Shown: one piece after another, positions 32,777 through 45,900 of the stretch
How the letters are laid out: every line of letters begins with the position of its first letter
Position numbering within the stretch: the stretch's first letter is position 1
Position numbers and translations under genes: made by a program
The notes under the pieces: generated by a model
What the model saw: only the letters and a program-made list of their open reading frames with translations
Database searches by the model: none
What the model was told of the DNA's origin: nothing
Origin: Patiria pectinifera
Lineage: Eukaryota; Echinodermata; Asteroidea; Valvatida; Asterinidae
Reading direction: 5' to 3'
Assembly: GCA_029964075.1 (NCBI GenBank)
Contig: CM057138.1
Coordinates: forward strand, 5,326,932 to 5,390,931
DNA length: 64,000 nt

Positions 32777-35700
32777 TCATCGCTTCTTAGCAACAATCTC
32801 GAAGGGCTGTGGAGCAAGGGTCACCCCGGTGATTCCCTCCAGAGAGGGGCGTGGTTTCCCGGCAGGCAAGGAGAAGGTGAATCGCTGGAGGAGGTTGACA
32901 AAGAAGAGGAACATCTCCATCTTAGCCAGGGTCTCTCCCATGCAAATACGCCGACCTGGAAAGGGTATGCGCGAATAAGGAAGAAAGACACAAAGACCTT
33001 TTTAAAAACTGGACAGCGCCCGAGGAGTTTGTGCAAACATAAGTATGCTCGACAGGCCTGTTCTTTAAATAATGACATTATTTAAGCGTTCGTGACCACG
33101 AAATAAGGAGTTAAAAATTTACGGGTAACTATCATCCTCGCATTTACACAGAAAATTTGGTTGTTAATGTCAACCAGAAAAGGCCTCGAAAAGCGGGATG
33201 AAGGAAGGTGTGTGTTATCGGTAAAATCACACTGATCGTCAAAGGGATGGCGTTTTTTTTTCTTCGTGCGCTGTTTTTTTTCAAAACGAGCTACTTATAA
33301 TACACATGTAAAATTCAAAATATCGAGCTGTTCCATCAGACTAATTCTCCAGTGTTTGGGTAAAATTACTGATGTTTATTTTGACATACCAAAACTGAAT
33401 GGGATGAAAGCCTCCGGTCTCTCGACCGTCTTGCCGTCTTTGGACAGGAACCTGGCGGGGTCGAACTTCTCCGGGTCCTTCCAGCATTTCGGATCGCGTA
33501 GAATGGCCCACAAATTCACGAAGACAGCTTTATGTGATAATTAAATAGGGGTAAAAAAAGTGACATATTTGACGCTCTGATTTTGTCATATGCCAACCTT
33601 TGCTACAAATCACACCATTATTTAAGAAATAAAAAAATATCCCCTGCCCGGGTGCGAATTTGTTTTCTCAAACGACATAAGCTAATGGGGAGTACGTTAT
33701 GAGGTTTTGGATTAACCCTAACCCAACCCTATCCCTTTCCTACAAACATGAGAAGAAAAAAACATATGAAAGAAAGAGAAAGAAATGAATTCGAGCCTAA
33801 CGAAACTCGGACTTAATTTGCCTTAAAAAAATCCTCCAAAGCCGCAAATTACAAAAGAAAAAAAAGGGAAAATGTGGTTTCGAACTCACACTCTCCGATC
33901 TCAAAACCATGGCATTATCCAACTGAGCCATCGGAGAGCTCCACAGCAGATCGTAAATCATTATATGGCATTATATACCTGCGTACGTATAATATAAGTA
34001 TCGTAGAGGGTGCTCAGCAACCATCCAATACGATGTTGTTTGGGCAAAACTATTTCGCTGCCCCAGATTATTTGGCCTGGGCGTCCAGATACGTCATTTA
34101 GTGCATTCTTTGTATTGCTTTGATGCAGGGCAAAAGGCGATCGTAACAAATCACTTCGCCTGCACTGTTTAGTCTCCACTCAACTCGCCTCGCGGCTTCG
34201 CCGCGAGGTTTGAATTCCAAAGTCACAGTAGACTTTTCAAAAGACTAACTTGACCTTGTGATACCATAATACAAACTCAGCCAGACCTAGCCAAAATGTT
34301 TGTTATATCAGAATTTTGCACTAAGTGGAGTGCCCGTCCCATTCATTGTGCACAAAAATGCACAGTCGGGATCAAGGCTTTATGTTTGCTATAACCAGAA
34401 GTCGTATTAACAGTGTTTGTATTAACGAGGGTCGATTGGTGAACAATTTTTGAGAAACAGTATGGTAGACATGTATGCCCATTTGAAGCAAGTTATCATT
34501 ACGGACACACTCTCGCAAAATGTGGTCCGGGTGCTTTCTATACAAAAACCTCGTTGGCTTGGGGTTTTGTATGTAAACCTTATCAGTCAGCCGATCACGC
34601 TCAATTGACTTCGGCCAAACCGCAGTCCCATCATAAGAAATAAGTTAACAATGTTATCCGGACCATTTTTTCCGAGAGTGTGTCTGTAATGGTTGATGGG
34701 CTTTTGCAAATGGGAAAGACACTTTGGAAAAATCCAATCAGTTTCAATATGCTTCATGAATTTCTGAATAAACGAGCACATTTTTAACAGTATTTAATTA
34801 CTATTATTTTTTTGGTGTGGTCGTGGTGGTGGTGGGGGTGGCTGGCTGAGGGGGGGTGGGGTGCAAGACAGAAGATATTTCAGAATGGCGCAATAAGACC
34901 GACAGCGGGCGCAATAATTTTGATTAGGGTTTCAAAAATTTCTACGCGTCCGAGTCCTTAATTTGCATAAAAAGTGCCCCCACAACTTTTTGTAAAAAAC
35001 GAGACGGTCTAGTTTAAAAATCGGTGGAATCGTGCGAATATAGCCGAGGATCATCTCCCTAGCTTTTGGGCTATTATCTCAGAGCAGATTTGATAAAATT
35101 AGGGTCAAAAAATGGGTCCTATTTGCAGGAGAAAATGTAGGGATGCCACTGGTAACTTTGGCAGTATGCAGGCTCAGCATTACCGGCAGGCTTCAAGCAT
35201 TACGGACACACTCTCGCAAAATGTGGTCCGGGTGCTTTCTATACAAAAACCTCGTTGGCTTGGGGTTTTGTATGTAAACCTTATCAGTCAGCCGATCACG
35301 CTCAATTGACTTCGGCCAAACCGCAGTCCCATCATAAGAAATAAGTTAACAATGTTATCCGGACCATTTTTTCCGAGAGTGTGTCTGTAATGATGCTACG
35401 GAGGGGACCCCGTTCTTTTGTGTTCATCATTGTGTTCGCAGAATCTCAGGAATAATTTTGAGAAATCTAGGGTGATGTGTTAGGTAACAATATTCTAGAT
35501 TGTAGGTATAGGGACACTTTGGAATACCCTGTGTCGCAGATCGTGCACACCATCTAGGAGGGCACCATTTGGCTTTGATAAGCTCTTAATTGTAATAGTA
35601 GGCCAGCCAAATGTGGAAAAGTTCTCTAGATGATAATTTCACGGCATTTCGGGGTAATAGCTGGCATCCCTGCTAGATCAATTCTTTGAACCATAACAAA

Positions 35701-38700
35701 CAAGATGTAGGTGGATGCCATCGTTAATTTTGACCCTAAATATACCTAATTTGCATAAATCATTAATCCCTGCCGTGTAATATATCTGTTCCCCACATTT
35801 GTGTATATTTTAATTTTTTTTACTTGTGAAAGTTTCATTTTGGTAATTCTACTTACACATCCTTACTTCAATAACATCTTCTAAAGCATATAAGTGACCG
35901 AATATTATTATGAGGACATAGTAACGATCCAAAATGGCTACTCTTTCGCATATTTACATGTACCTTGTCTCCAGATATCTTCAAGTAGTCTTTCCAAACA
36001 TCAGTATATGAGCTTCAAATTCACCAAGTTGCTTACTGGCACAGTATTTAAACCTTATTGAAAAGCATGCGAACAATGATAACGTTGTGATATCTAGCCC
36101 AGCAAACAGAAATGGGTAAAACGAGGTGTCCGTTAATTGGCCCAATTAGTGAAGGGTTGCCTAACGTGGGAGACTTGAAAAGGTTAAGGAAATTCCCAAA
36201 ATTATTGGAAAGACCATACTGACATTGACATAATTACTGGAAGAATTTTTCTGGGGGGGGGGGTTCCTTGAGCTTATTCAAGTCTCCCACGTTAAGCGAC
36301 CCTTCGCCTTATTTAAGCCCAGTTTACGGATAACCAGCTCGTTTTCCTGTTTTTGTTTGCCGAGCTAAATATCATAATGGTATCATTGTTCGCATGATTT
36401 TTCCATAAAGTTTTAATAGGGCAACTGTGCAAATAAGCAACTTGATGAATTTAATGTTCATCAATACTGAGGTTTGGCAAGACTACTTGATGATATCTGG
36501 AGACAAGGTAAATTTTTGGGTATAATAGTAGTAATTTTGGATCGTTTCTATGTCCTCATAATTATTATTCAGTCACTTATATGCTGAAGAAATTGTAATA
36601 TAAGTAAGGGTGTGTTAGTAGAATCACTTATATAAACTTGTCAAAAAAATAAAGAATATACCCAAATATGGGAATAAGTATATTACGAGGCAGGGATTAA
36701 CAATTTATGTAAATAAGGTATATTTAGGGTCCAAATTAACGATGGCATCCACCCACATCTTGTTTGTTATGGTTCAAAGAATTGATCTAGCATGGATGCC
36801 GCCAGCTATTACCAACAAATGACCAGGACCAAATAGCACCCTTCTATTGTTTTGAACATTAAGATAAGACGCCACCAGCAACCTTGTCCCCAGCGCTTAC
36901 TTTATTTCCAACTTCGTTTCCAATTGTAAGCCCTGAACACGAAACTTTCTTCCTGTATCCTGATTTGATACCGCAATCGGTTAGTAATGGATTTATATCG
37001 TGTACTTAGTGTTGTTATTTCCAACGTGCATTACGTGTTTTCACGATCATTGTAATAATTTTTATAACGTCCACGACTCATTTCCTTTCCAATTTGCTCA
37101 TATTAATATCAAATGTGATATTGTGATATAGTGCATATTGGCGGGAAAAGATTGTTGTAAAGTTTGACTTCAAAAACTGTCGTGTTTTCGTAACTTGCGG
37201 TGCGACGAATTGATGTTGTTTTTACCCCAGACACTGCATACAAAAACAAACGCTTATGAAACGCACTTGCAGGCACCCGACTATTCCTCATTTGCATACT
37301 TTTTCCAAACTTTGGCACATACAAATAATTCAATACCAGGGTGAGAGAACGGGTACTGGTGGGCGCGTACTGCTCGACAACCTGGGGACGAGGTTAAGAC
37401 CCCACGACCATGGATCTTGCATCAGTAGAATATCGAACCTGTTTTAGCAGGAATGGTATAACCGCACAACTCAGTCTGGTAACGTGTCTGATGTGGCACA
37501 GCACTGGGAGTGACGGGTCGGTGTCGCTGCATCTCCATCAGTACGGCGTTGGTGTACGGCATGGCGTTACTGTCCTCGCCAATTGGCTGTCTGTCGCTTC
37601 CGATGACGTCATCGATTTCTTTCTGCACCTGAAATCAAACAAACGGCATCGATTCCTTGACTGATTATAAGATTGTTATACAGGAAGTTCAGACTTGGAT
37701 TGATATCGAGGACATGAGTGTTTGTCTTATGTGGTGAACTGAGAGTTAGGCTATTTATCACGAAAACCAAAGACGCCTGCTTGACCTAACTCAAAGACGG
37801 ATTGTTTTGCCATCAATAACTAAGGTAAAATTTCAAAAGAGATGGAGATAGGTCATGCTGTCTTCAAACTCATACATCCTAAGGCCACAGGCCAGTAAAT
37901 AGGCCCAAAATTGCCTACGCCGGCCAAATCACGATTTGCATGCCCTCAAATTCTCTGCTATTAGAGCATTTTGTGGACCATGAACTTGATGGTTTATGAA
38001 AAAGCACTGCGAGCTTGTATTTATGTTGGATGAAGTGGCACTTAAATTGCTCTATTTTGAAATGGAGCATAGGCATCCTTTTTCAAAAAATTGCGATGGC
38101 CTTCAGGACATCTTTGGATGGAGACTTCTCTCAAAAGTCATCTAATTATCCCCCCCAAAAAAAGAACAAAACTTTAATTTGATGTATGCCTCAAACACCT
38201 TGGAGAGTTGGGCGTATTTTTCCAGATTTTTTTGGAGTGGGGTATTTATCACTGGGGTCTATGGCACTTCATTTACTGGTCTACAACCCTATGACTTTCA
38301 GAAACGAAAAACATATCCTCAATATGCCTAGAAGTGTTTGCCATCCATCCGAGGACCGTACCTTGTTTTGAACCTCCGGGTAGATAGCCATGTACAGCAT
38401 CAGCCACAACAGAGTGTTAGTGGTGGTATCGGTCCCAGCTACGAAAAAGTCTTGAATACTCCTCCACAGTGTCGTCCTGCAAAATGCGGTATCTTCACCC
38501 GTTTTCCCGTTCTTTTCCTGTAGCTCGATTTCCACCAGGTACATGTCGATGATGTCACGGAGGTCATTTGGGTCGAATGACTCTGCATGTTCCTGTAGAT
38601 AAAACAAACTCAAAGTCAAAACAAAGCATTATGTGCGTCATTATTTGGCCCTTCACCCTCCAGTCTAATTTATTGCTCGTTTCGTGCCTGAAGTACCCCC

Positions 38701-40106
38701 TCAACGTTTGCAAAGCTAAAGTTGCAGGAGACCACTGGGAATGGGAGGGTCTCTTCGTTTACGCATTGTCCTCGAAATAAATCATCAAGCACCATCTACT
38801 GTTCACGTACAGATTTCATTAAAACGTACTTGTACAATTTCTTGGATGAAATTACGGATCTCTTTTTGCCCCTGAAGTAAGCCGGTGTGCTTGGACCTGT
38901 TAAAAAACGCTTGGAAGATACCCAGCACGTTCAAAGACACGGTCGAAAGTCTAATCTTGACGAGTTTGATGAGACGGGCGAATTTGGGGTCGGAGTACTC
39001 GAAGCGGTAGCCGAAGCTGATCAGGCAGATGATGTTGGAGACCGCGTTCAGGATGGCGTGCTCGGGGTCAAAGGGCTTCTCTCCTTCGCCGTCAAAACGC
39101 TCGAGGAGATAGCGCGCCTCTTCGGTGATCTTGTGCTCCACGCTTCTCTTGCCCATGCCCAGGGTTCGCATGGCGCTCAGCCCAAAGCGTCGCCGCTCCT
39201 TCCAGTTATCTCCGTTTGACATGACAATGCTTCCTGAAGTATAGTATAGAACAAAATGACAGGGTTCTTTGTTTTGAAACATTCTGTTTCATCCAGCAGC
39301 CAGAAACGTTTATAGATTAGTCTTTATTTTTGATTGGCGATGAGATTGCCTAGTGCATTGATAGGATAGTTCATTGTCCTCTATAACCGCAGGGTTATGA
39401 CACTGCCTGAAGAACAACATAATGCACTTGAAAAGAAAGGTGCGCGGAGCTAGGGCCGAAACAAATATTGTGCAAACGAAAACTTTTTCAGCTAACGGGG
39501 CCGAAACAAATATTGTGCAAATGAAAACTTAAAAGCAGTTTCAACCAAATAAAATATGTAATTGACGACACATCAATGCATGGCGTCAATTACTATACCA
39601 GCGGCATACTAAAATCAGCAGCATAACGAGATATTACTGGTAGTGGGAACTGTTACTGACGAGAGATCAATTCAAAGAGAAGGCATTGATTCTATCATGG
39701 ATTAATTCTAACAGTGCCAAGAAGGACCTTTTTTCATCCCTTTACCTTTTATCGACATTCCCTTTCCAAACAACTTGGGTGGTTCAATCCGGTCAGAGAA
39801 GCAGTCTGCCTGCTTGACTAGGGCTTCTTTGACGGCTTGGATGTCACTCAGAACCACTGCTAGCTTTGGGCCCATCCAGACGCTCATGATCCTCCCGTAC
39901 TGTCGGGCCCAGTCAGTCATCACCAGATGCAAGGCTCCCCTCTGCAGACCACGGGTGTTACCGATGATCGGCCATGCTGGTGGACCCGGCGGCAGGTTCC
40001 TCGGACGACGGATCCAGGCGATGGTAAGCAACAGAACAACGACAAACAGGACCACAGTCTGCACGTTGAAGTTGCTTGCAGCACCGATCAATTCCTTCAG
40101 CACCAT
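32777..40106 (-). CDS. Gene B2: chimeric cytochrome P450, clan 2 (CYP2-like), six exons
   Basis: Exons in transcript order are 40106-39746, 39233-38830, 38592-38362, 37628-37439, 33527-33390 and 32955-32777, predicting 500 residues. All landmarks found in B1 are present, including AGTDTT, EMQR and FSFGRRICMG. By eye, exons 1-4 encode the same protein as B1, while exons 5-6 encode the same residues as B3 (WKDP; PAGK). The mosaic falls in intron 4, where unit 2 switches from unit-1-like to unit-3-like sequence. The gene is intact and in frame, so it probably makes a full enzyme. Like B1, it carries the gene-A-like tract at intron 1/exon 2 and the relic acceptor (39388-39418). Expression and substrate are unknown. 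Confidence 0.92.
33874..33940 (-). repeat. tRNA-like SINE head in B2 intron 4
   Basis: Unit 2 copy of the element at 20567-20633, with the same A-box-like and B-box-like motifs. Confidence 0.6.
34497..34691 (+). mobile_element. 195-base TIR element, left member of a pair, unit 2
   Basis: It begins CATTACGGACACACTCTCG and ends with the inverse CGAGAGTGTGTCTGTAATG. It has no coding capacity. It is nearly identical, and in the same direction, to 35198-35392. Confidence 0.85.
35198..35392 (+). mobile_element. 195-base TIR element, right member of a pair, unit 2
   Basis: Direct copy of 34497-34691. Together they bracket a 506-base spacer. Unit 1 lacks both elements and the spacer (empty site near 21186-21192), so the whole 896-base block behaves as one insertion. 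Confidence 0.85.
35560..36845. mobile_element. Foldback element in B2 intron 4
   Basis: Unit 2 copy of 21355-22641, with the same two arms and G-rich centre (near 36250). Small indels are shared with unit 3 rather than unit 1. Confidence 0.85.
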
Positions 40107-41669
40107 GATGCGTGTTTATAATGATCGAGAGAGACACTATACTTAAAGCTTCAAGTGCAAACCTCGCGTTTGAAAGAGCCCCGATTTACCACAGCGTTTC
40201 TAAGTGAAGGAAGTCTGTTGTAGACGGGTTCATACAACCGAACCCAGCACAAAAAAAATCCGGAGCAAACTGGTACGGGCATTGAACTTCATAACGTTCA
40301 AGGTTCACCTGAACACTTGCCAGGGTTCACTGGGTCAAACGTCACCTCGAATTTCACAGGCTACACTATGCTCTGTGTGTGCATGGAAGGTACTTTTAAA
40401 TCCAAACACATACACACCACGGAGCAAGGGACACACAACCATTGTGACCGTTTTAGCAGATTTTCGGCTAACTTTGACAGAATTTTTGTTAAAAAAACGA
40501 GTTTGACAGAAATTTGACAATTTTTTTGGCAGATTTCCGGCAGAATTCTGCAAAAATGGTTTATTTTACAGAAAAACATAGCAAATTTGAAAAAAAAGGT
40601 ACATTTGTTTAAAAAAGCTTCAATCTTTTTAAACAAACCCTTGTATATAATTGGACAGGTTGGCTGGTCTAGGTGCTGAGGTTTACTGGGAACCGCGTTT
40701 TGCCTGAAATTGACGCAATTTCATAACATCTTTATGTGACTATGGATTGTTTATAATGTAATTTTAACCTAAACTAAGGCAATACTACAACATCTGCATG
40801 TAATTCGGGCGATTCACAATAATGCAGTGCGCCACCAAAAGTTTGCCATGGAGAGTCCAATTTTCTAGTTTACGGTCGACAAAACATGGCCCATTTGAAT
40901 GAGTGTCAGTAGACAACTTGAACTAATTTGTTATTGATTGGGGCATAGCGTTCTGCCGCCTCACAAAAAAACACCACATTGATAAAAAGAAAACAAAATG
41001 GCAAACAGATACTCGAATCATACCTTTACTGGAAAAACGAACAATTTCACTTGGTTGCTGACTGGTGGTCGCCCGACGCCCCTCCGACTGGTGGCTGACC
41101 TCCTTTGCATGCTGGGTCGCTGCTCGGCTGGTAATGGCCCGAAGCTGCTCCGGTTCCGAGGGGTAGCAAACCCCGACCCCTGCTGGATGGCACTAGGCGT
41201 CTATTGCATGCAGTGGGGTCCTAGGAGCCAAGCTCCTCGTCGCTGGCGAAGATCTTTAGCTTGCCGTTCTTTAGTCCCGTTCATGCCGTCCCGGGTGGCT
41301 GAGCTATAGAAAGCTTGGCAGCAGCCAACCCCGCATTCATATGGCTTTGTCTGGTAGTGTTCAAAGGAGAACCGCAGGTCACGCCGAGGGTTGGTTTTCT
41401 TGTTGAAGGCCCGTCATCCATCTTGCATAGTCATTAATTTGGTGGCAATATTTATCGGGCTTAGCTGCAGGCCAGCTACGCCGTGTTCTCCATAGAGGCT
41501 CCATAGCGCAACCATAGATATAGAACTTAAAAAACAAAAACTAGATTGGACGCGCGTATGATACGCGCGTTTTGACAGGACGCTGCCATTGGTCACGTGA
41601 ATAGGGTCAAAAATTTAAACGCGCATTTCATCGGCATGACGATCACTTGTACTCCATCACTGCTTGAAA

Positions 41670-42722
41670 ATGGTGGCAATCTGTGCGGCAGCAAAGTTCA
41701 ACTAAGACGGAGAAAGGGACCCGGAGGACAGTCTCTCAAGAAGTATCATGTGTGAGTAACTTAATACACAGAATTTGTCTCTTGAGAGTACATTTCGAAC
41801 AAGACAGCTTTTATAAAAATTAACTCAATATAGGCTACGTTACGCAATGCCAAATGGGCATAAATCATAGGAATGGGTGTGGAGAAAAATACCCATGTGT
41901 GATCCAAAGGATCCTCCGAATTTGGAATAACCGCGCAGGGCCTACTTAAAATATTTTCAGTGTATTGTTTTAAAAGTTAAGATGGTACTCCTGATCCTGA
42001 ACATCGAATAACAATTATTTCTGGCCTTACATCACCCTCGTATCCCCTCTCCTGCTTTTCATTAATAGTCCGACTCCGCGGGGGTACGAGGATTGGGAGT
42101 CACTTTTTGTTGTGGGATGTGGGTGATTAAAGAAAATGCACCATTCTCCTAGTTTGAACACATCAATGAGAAATATTCCAAATGGCAGCAAATGGAATCC
42201 AACAAAGCACGATCGTCTTTGCAGCGACCATTTCCCTGCAGAGTGCTTCAAGGGGGAATGGGGGGGGGGGGGACACGTCTGCGTGTCGATGCCATACCGT
42301 CAATCTTTGAAGACTACCCGACTCATTTGAAGCCTGTAAGTATTACAATGAGCCTTGGGGCCAGGATAGGCTATCGATAATTACTGTCATGTATTTAAAG
42401 GCGTAGCATGTGCTTTATTTGTTTTATTTCGTAGAAAGACTACAGTCTCGTGTTTGGACTTCAGCACGAGAGAGAAAAGCTGCCAACGACAAGGAAAGAA
42501 CCGACCCGAGCCCCCGTCGAAGATATTGCTTCAGTGCATGGCTGTACCGGCAAAACAAACATCAGCGCATGCATACAGTCTACCAACAGAAATGGATCTA
42601 CCCTCGGAAGTAGCAGGAAGGCTTTATAATCCAAGCTTGAACAGGAAAACAGACAACTCCGGCAGGAAAATCGACGATCATGTCGAAAAAGATCTTATCC
42701 GTCAGAAAGGTGGTAAAAGGCC
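41670..42722 (+). pseudogene. THAP-domain gene remnant, unit 2
   Basis: Near-identical copy of the unit 1 remnant. The G-run after AAGGGGGAAT is 13 long here against 5 in unit 1, which shifts the frame inside the THAP homology. The first exon has the same early stop and missing Cys. It is therefore broken in one more place than the unit 1 copy. Confidence 0.65.
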
Positions 42723-42978
42723 TGTAACAGGAGCAACTTGTTACTCCAGAGACGGCCGACCAGATGGAAACACAGTTTCCTATTCTGCAATTGGAAGTCA
42801 CTTTGCTGGAGCTGGGAAAACTGCGCCTTGCTCAACGAATCACAATCATAGTGAACAGATGAAGAAGTTTGCACTGCTCGACAAAAGCGTACATCTTCGT
42901 CAGAAAGAAGATTGCACTGCCGACTGTGCGTACAGTGAGGAGATAGCTGGCCACGCATGCATAACTGGGCCCAAAGAA

Positions 42979-45900
42979 ATGCCCAAATTTTATGGCAGAT
43001 TTTGATCACAGTTGAAGTCCAGACACAGCCCACATGTTCTATGAGCATAGTTTCTAAGTATGATGATATCAGAATTATCTATTTCAGCGGATAAGATACA
43101 CAAAATAATAAAGGTTTAAAGCGAAAATGACACTTATACGTCTGAGTGAGTTTAACGTTTGCCGTAGAGGGGAAGTTGTCACGTACGCCACGGCGAAGTA
43201 CGTCGCGTAAGCTTATACAAGATCGGGCCTACACTCGGCATAATACAACGGTTTATAAACATTATCACATAATCAAAATTGTGACGAGTTACGTATAATA
43301 ACAAAGATTATGGATAACCACCAGAACATACTTTATAATTCAAATGAAAGAAACAGAGCACAGTTTGGGTGAGTATGTTCACTACAATCCTGCGTGGCGC
43401 GGTCAAACAAAGGTTAGGCTCGTTTCAAGTCTGACCACATTATTAACCTAACAAATATTTCTAAAAAGAATAATCTGGATAATTAACTAGTTTTAAAAAG
43501 GATATTGTTTTGCGAAGTAAATATGTCATAAATTTTGAGTTGACAATGATGATGTGTTGAATGATGTTTATGTGAAATGTGGATATTAATAATCGTATTA
43601 ATAAGATTTACAAAAAAAATAAAAAAATTGGGGGGTTGGGGGGCACTTTGGCATTGATGCATTAAAGGGAATGTACAACATTGGCTTTTGCTGTAATTTT
43701 CAGAAATGAACTATTTGAGGGGTTAGTGTAATTGATCAAATATTGTTACACTGACATTTTTTAAGTTTTGTGTTCGAAAAGGTTGGAAAAACCAAGAAAA
43801 ACAAAAAATGTTCATGTAGTCTGGTTCCCTGACTCCACAAAAGATAAAATGGATAATTTATAGATGATGGAAAATTGTAAGGCAAGGGAACCAGTCTAGC
43901 TGGCCTGCACCCGTTCATGAACATGTAACCAATAGCAAACAAAATTTGGGCCCCAAAAAAATGGTAAATTTGGAGCAGTAGTTGAAAAATAGTTAGGTTT
44001 TTCCAACGCTGGTCGGCCGACCACCGTTGGAAATGTATACAAAAATACCATTTTCTTGAAAATGACTTCACACCAGGTGCCATAATTTTACAAGATGCTT
44101 GAGACTGTCATTTACCAACATCCTAGTAAGGTATTTCGTTAAAACTTGGTAGTTTTATTTTTCGATGTTTGCAAATGTTGTATATTCCCTTTAAGAAGGT
44201 CGGCTGCAGCACCGCGTATACGCATGTGTCCAGTCACAAGAAGAAACGTCTCTCATTATTCCCATCAGTTAGCTGTCAGCTGAACAGCTGGATAGTTTTT
44301 AACGGATGGCTGTGTGGATGTTTATATCCTACCTTGCCCTTTCCAATTAACATTATTTCGTCTAAAACGCCCAATTTGGCGCGTGGGTCATCGCCACGTG
44401 GGTGTGGTTTTGAAGAAAATAGGTGTTGATTGGTTTGGAGTGGGTTCCTTGACAATTTTTTCATCCATCGGCATGTAAAACGAATGTAAGCCCATATTTT
44501 TAAAGGTTTTCATCGAAGACATCGAAGAAACACTGTTTCGATTTAGTTTCTGTCTTTTTTTCCAAGTGAAGTAGTTCCAAGCAATTAAGAGTGAAAACAT
44601 ATCGTTAGTTAGAGGTTTTGCGGGAAAAACTTCTTTTTTTTGAAGTGGAAACTTAATTATACTCTTGTCCCAAATTTGAATCCGTTCGAGCGAGTATTAT
44701 ATACATCTGGAAATAAGGGTGAAACTACTTTACATCATGTAATACGGCAATCATTAATTTAACAAGATACATATTGCTGTTAAAAGTGAATTTCCTTTAT
44801 TTTCAACCACCTTATATGGCGGGCGCAGACATTTGGAAGCTTCTTACACTTCCTCGTCTAGTTCCCAAACCCATTTGATTAACTCAATGGTCCATGAGTG
44901 TGGAGTGTTAAACGGTAACACATACGGTTACAGATGTAATCATGATCGGCTGACGTAACCCCGCCCACACCTATGTGTGTTTTCTGTTTTTATGCTACGT
45001 GATTAGTAATCTGATTACCTGCATTGAAATTGAATTTGAAAAGGAAATAGTCGTCGAATTTGCTTATTAGTTATTTCGAATCTGGAAATATCCATTCCAA
45101 CAAGAACTACCAAAAGTGCACTTTATCGCTGCCCGAATTTTGAACTTTATTCCACTAATTATACCATCTTAATAACTACAACCTTTGCACCATAGATAAC
45201 AAAACAAATTTGAAGTTAAAAGGAAAAGGAAAACTTAACGACAGTTTTCCCTACATTATATCACAGAGACCCAAAATCCTGAAACCATTTTTCTCCATTC
45301 TTCTTTCACAAATTCTGATTTCGTTTACGTACAGAGCGCGGAGATGTGAACTTTTTCAATGTTTAACTCTTACCTTACGCATACCTGAAGCTAAAATTAA
45401 TCAGCAATTAAAGTTGAACACTTTTGTTTTCGACGTGCCAATCCCAGAAAACCGGAATTTGAAACAACTCTGGACGTCGCACGAAACGCGTGTGTAATTG
45501 TTACCCATATAGAAACGCAATTTTAGTTGCTTCCTACTAGGGCATATTGTAGCTAATTAATGGACAGTTTAAACTCGTGACACACACACATACACACACG
45601 CTATGCAAGGCATAGAAGTGGGGTACTTCCTTTGTTCTCGTGTACTAAAATTTTGCAACGTCGCACACTAATTTCAAAATACTCTTATTTTAACCTGAAT
45701 TAATTTCCTGGGCTGAAATTAAGACTTAATATCCCTTTTCTAAAACTCTGCCACTTGCAACGGATCAACCCACCTTGGAAATTCCTAGTTTTTGAGTAAA
45801 TTCCATATATCTATTTCGTAAAAACTTGTGGGGTACCAAAACGGTACCCCGCAAGTCGGTGGGCATTCCTTGTGGGGTACCTCCCATTGATCCGGTACCC

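Larger units (their letters stand above)
28793..42978. repeat. Tandem P450 unit 2 (mosaic)
   Basis: This unit contains gene B2. From 28793 to about 36.9 kb it groups with unit 3: same TTAA element, same paired 195-base elements, and the same small indels near 31.7 and 32.2 kb. From about 37.3 kb it groups with unit 1: same offset of 14210 bases over many kilobases and the same gene-A-like tract. It is therefore a hybrid unit. Confidence 0.9.

Noticed and set aside
35112-35309. 65-codon frame in the composite element (also 49174-49371)
   Set aside because: It runs from the spacer into a non-coding MITE and has no recognisable domain.
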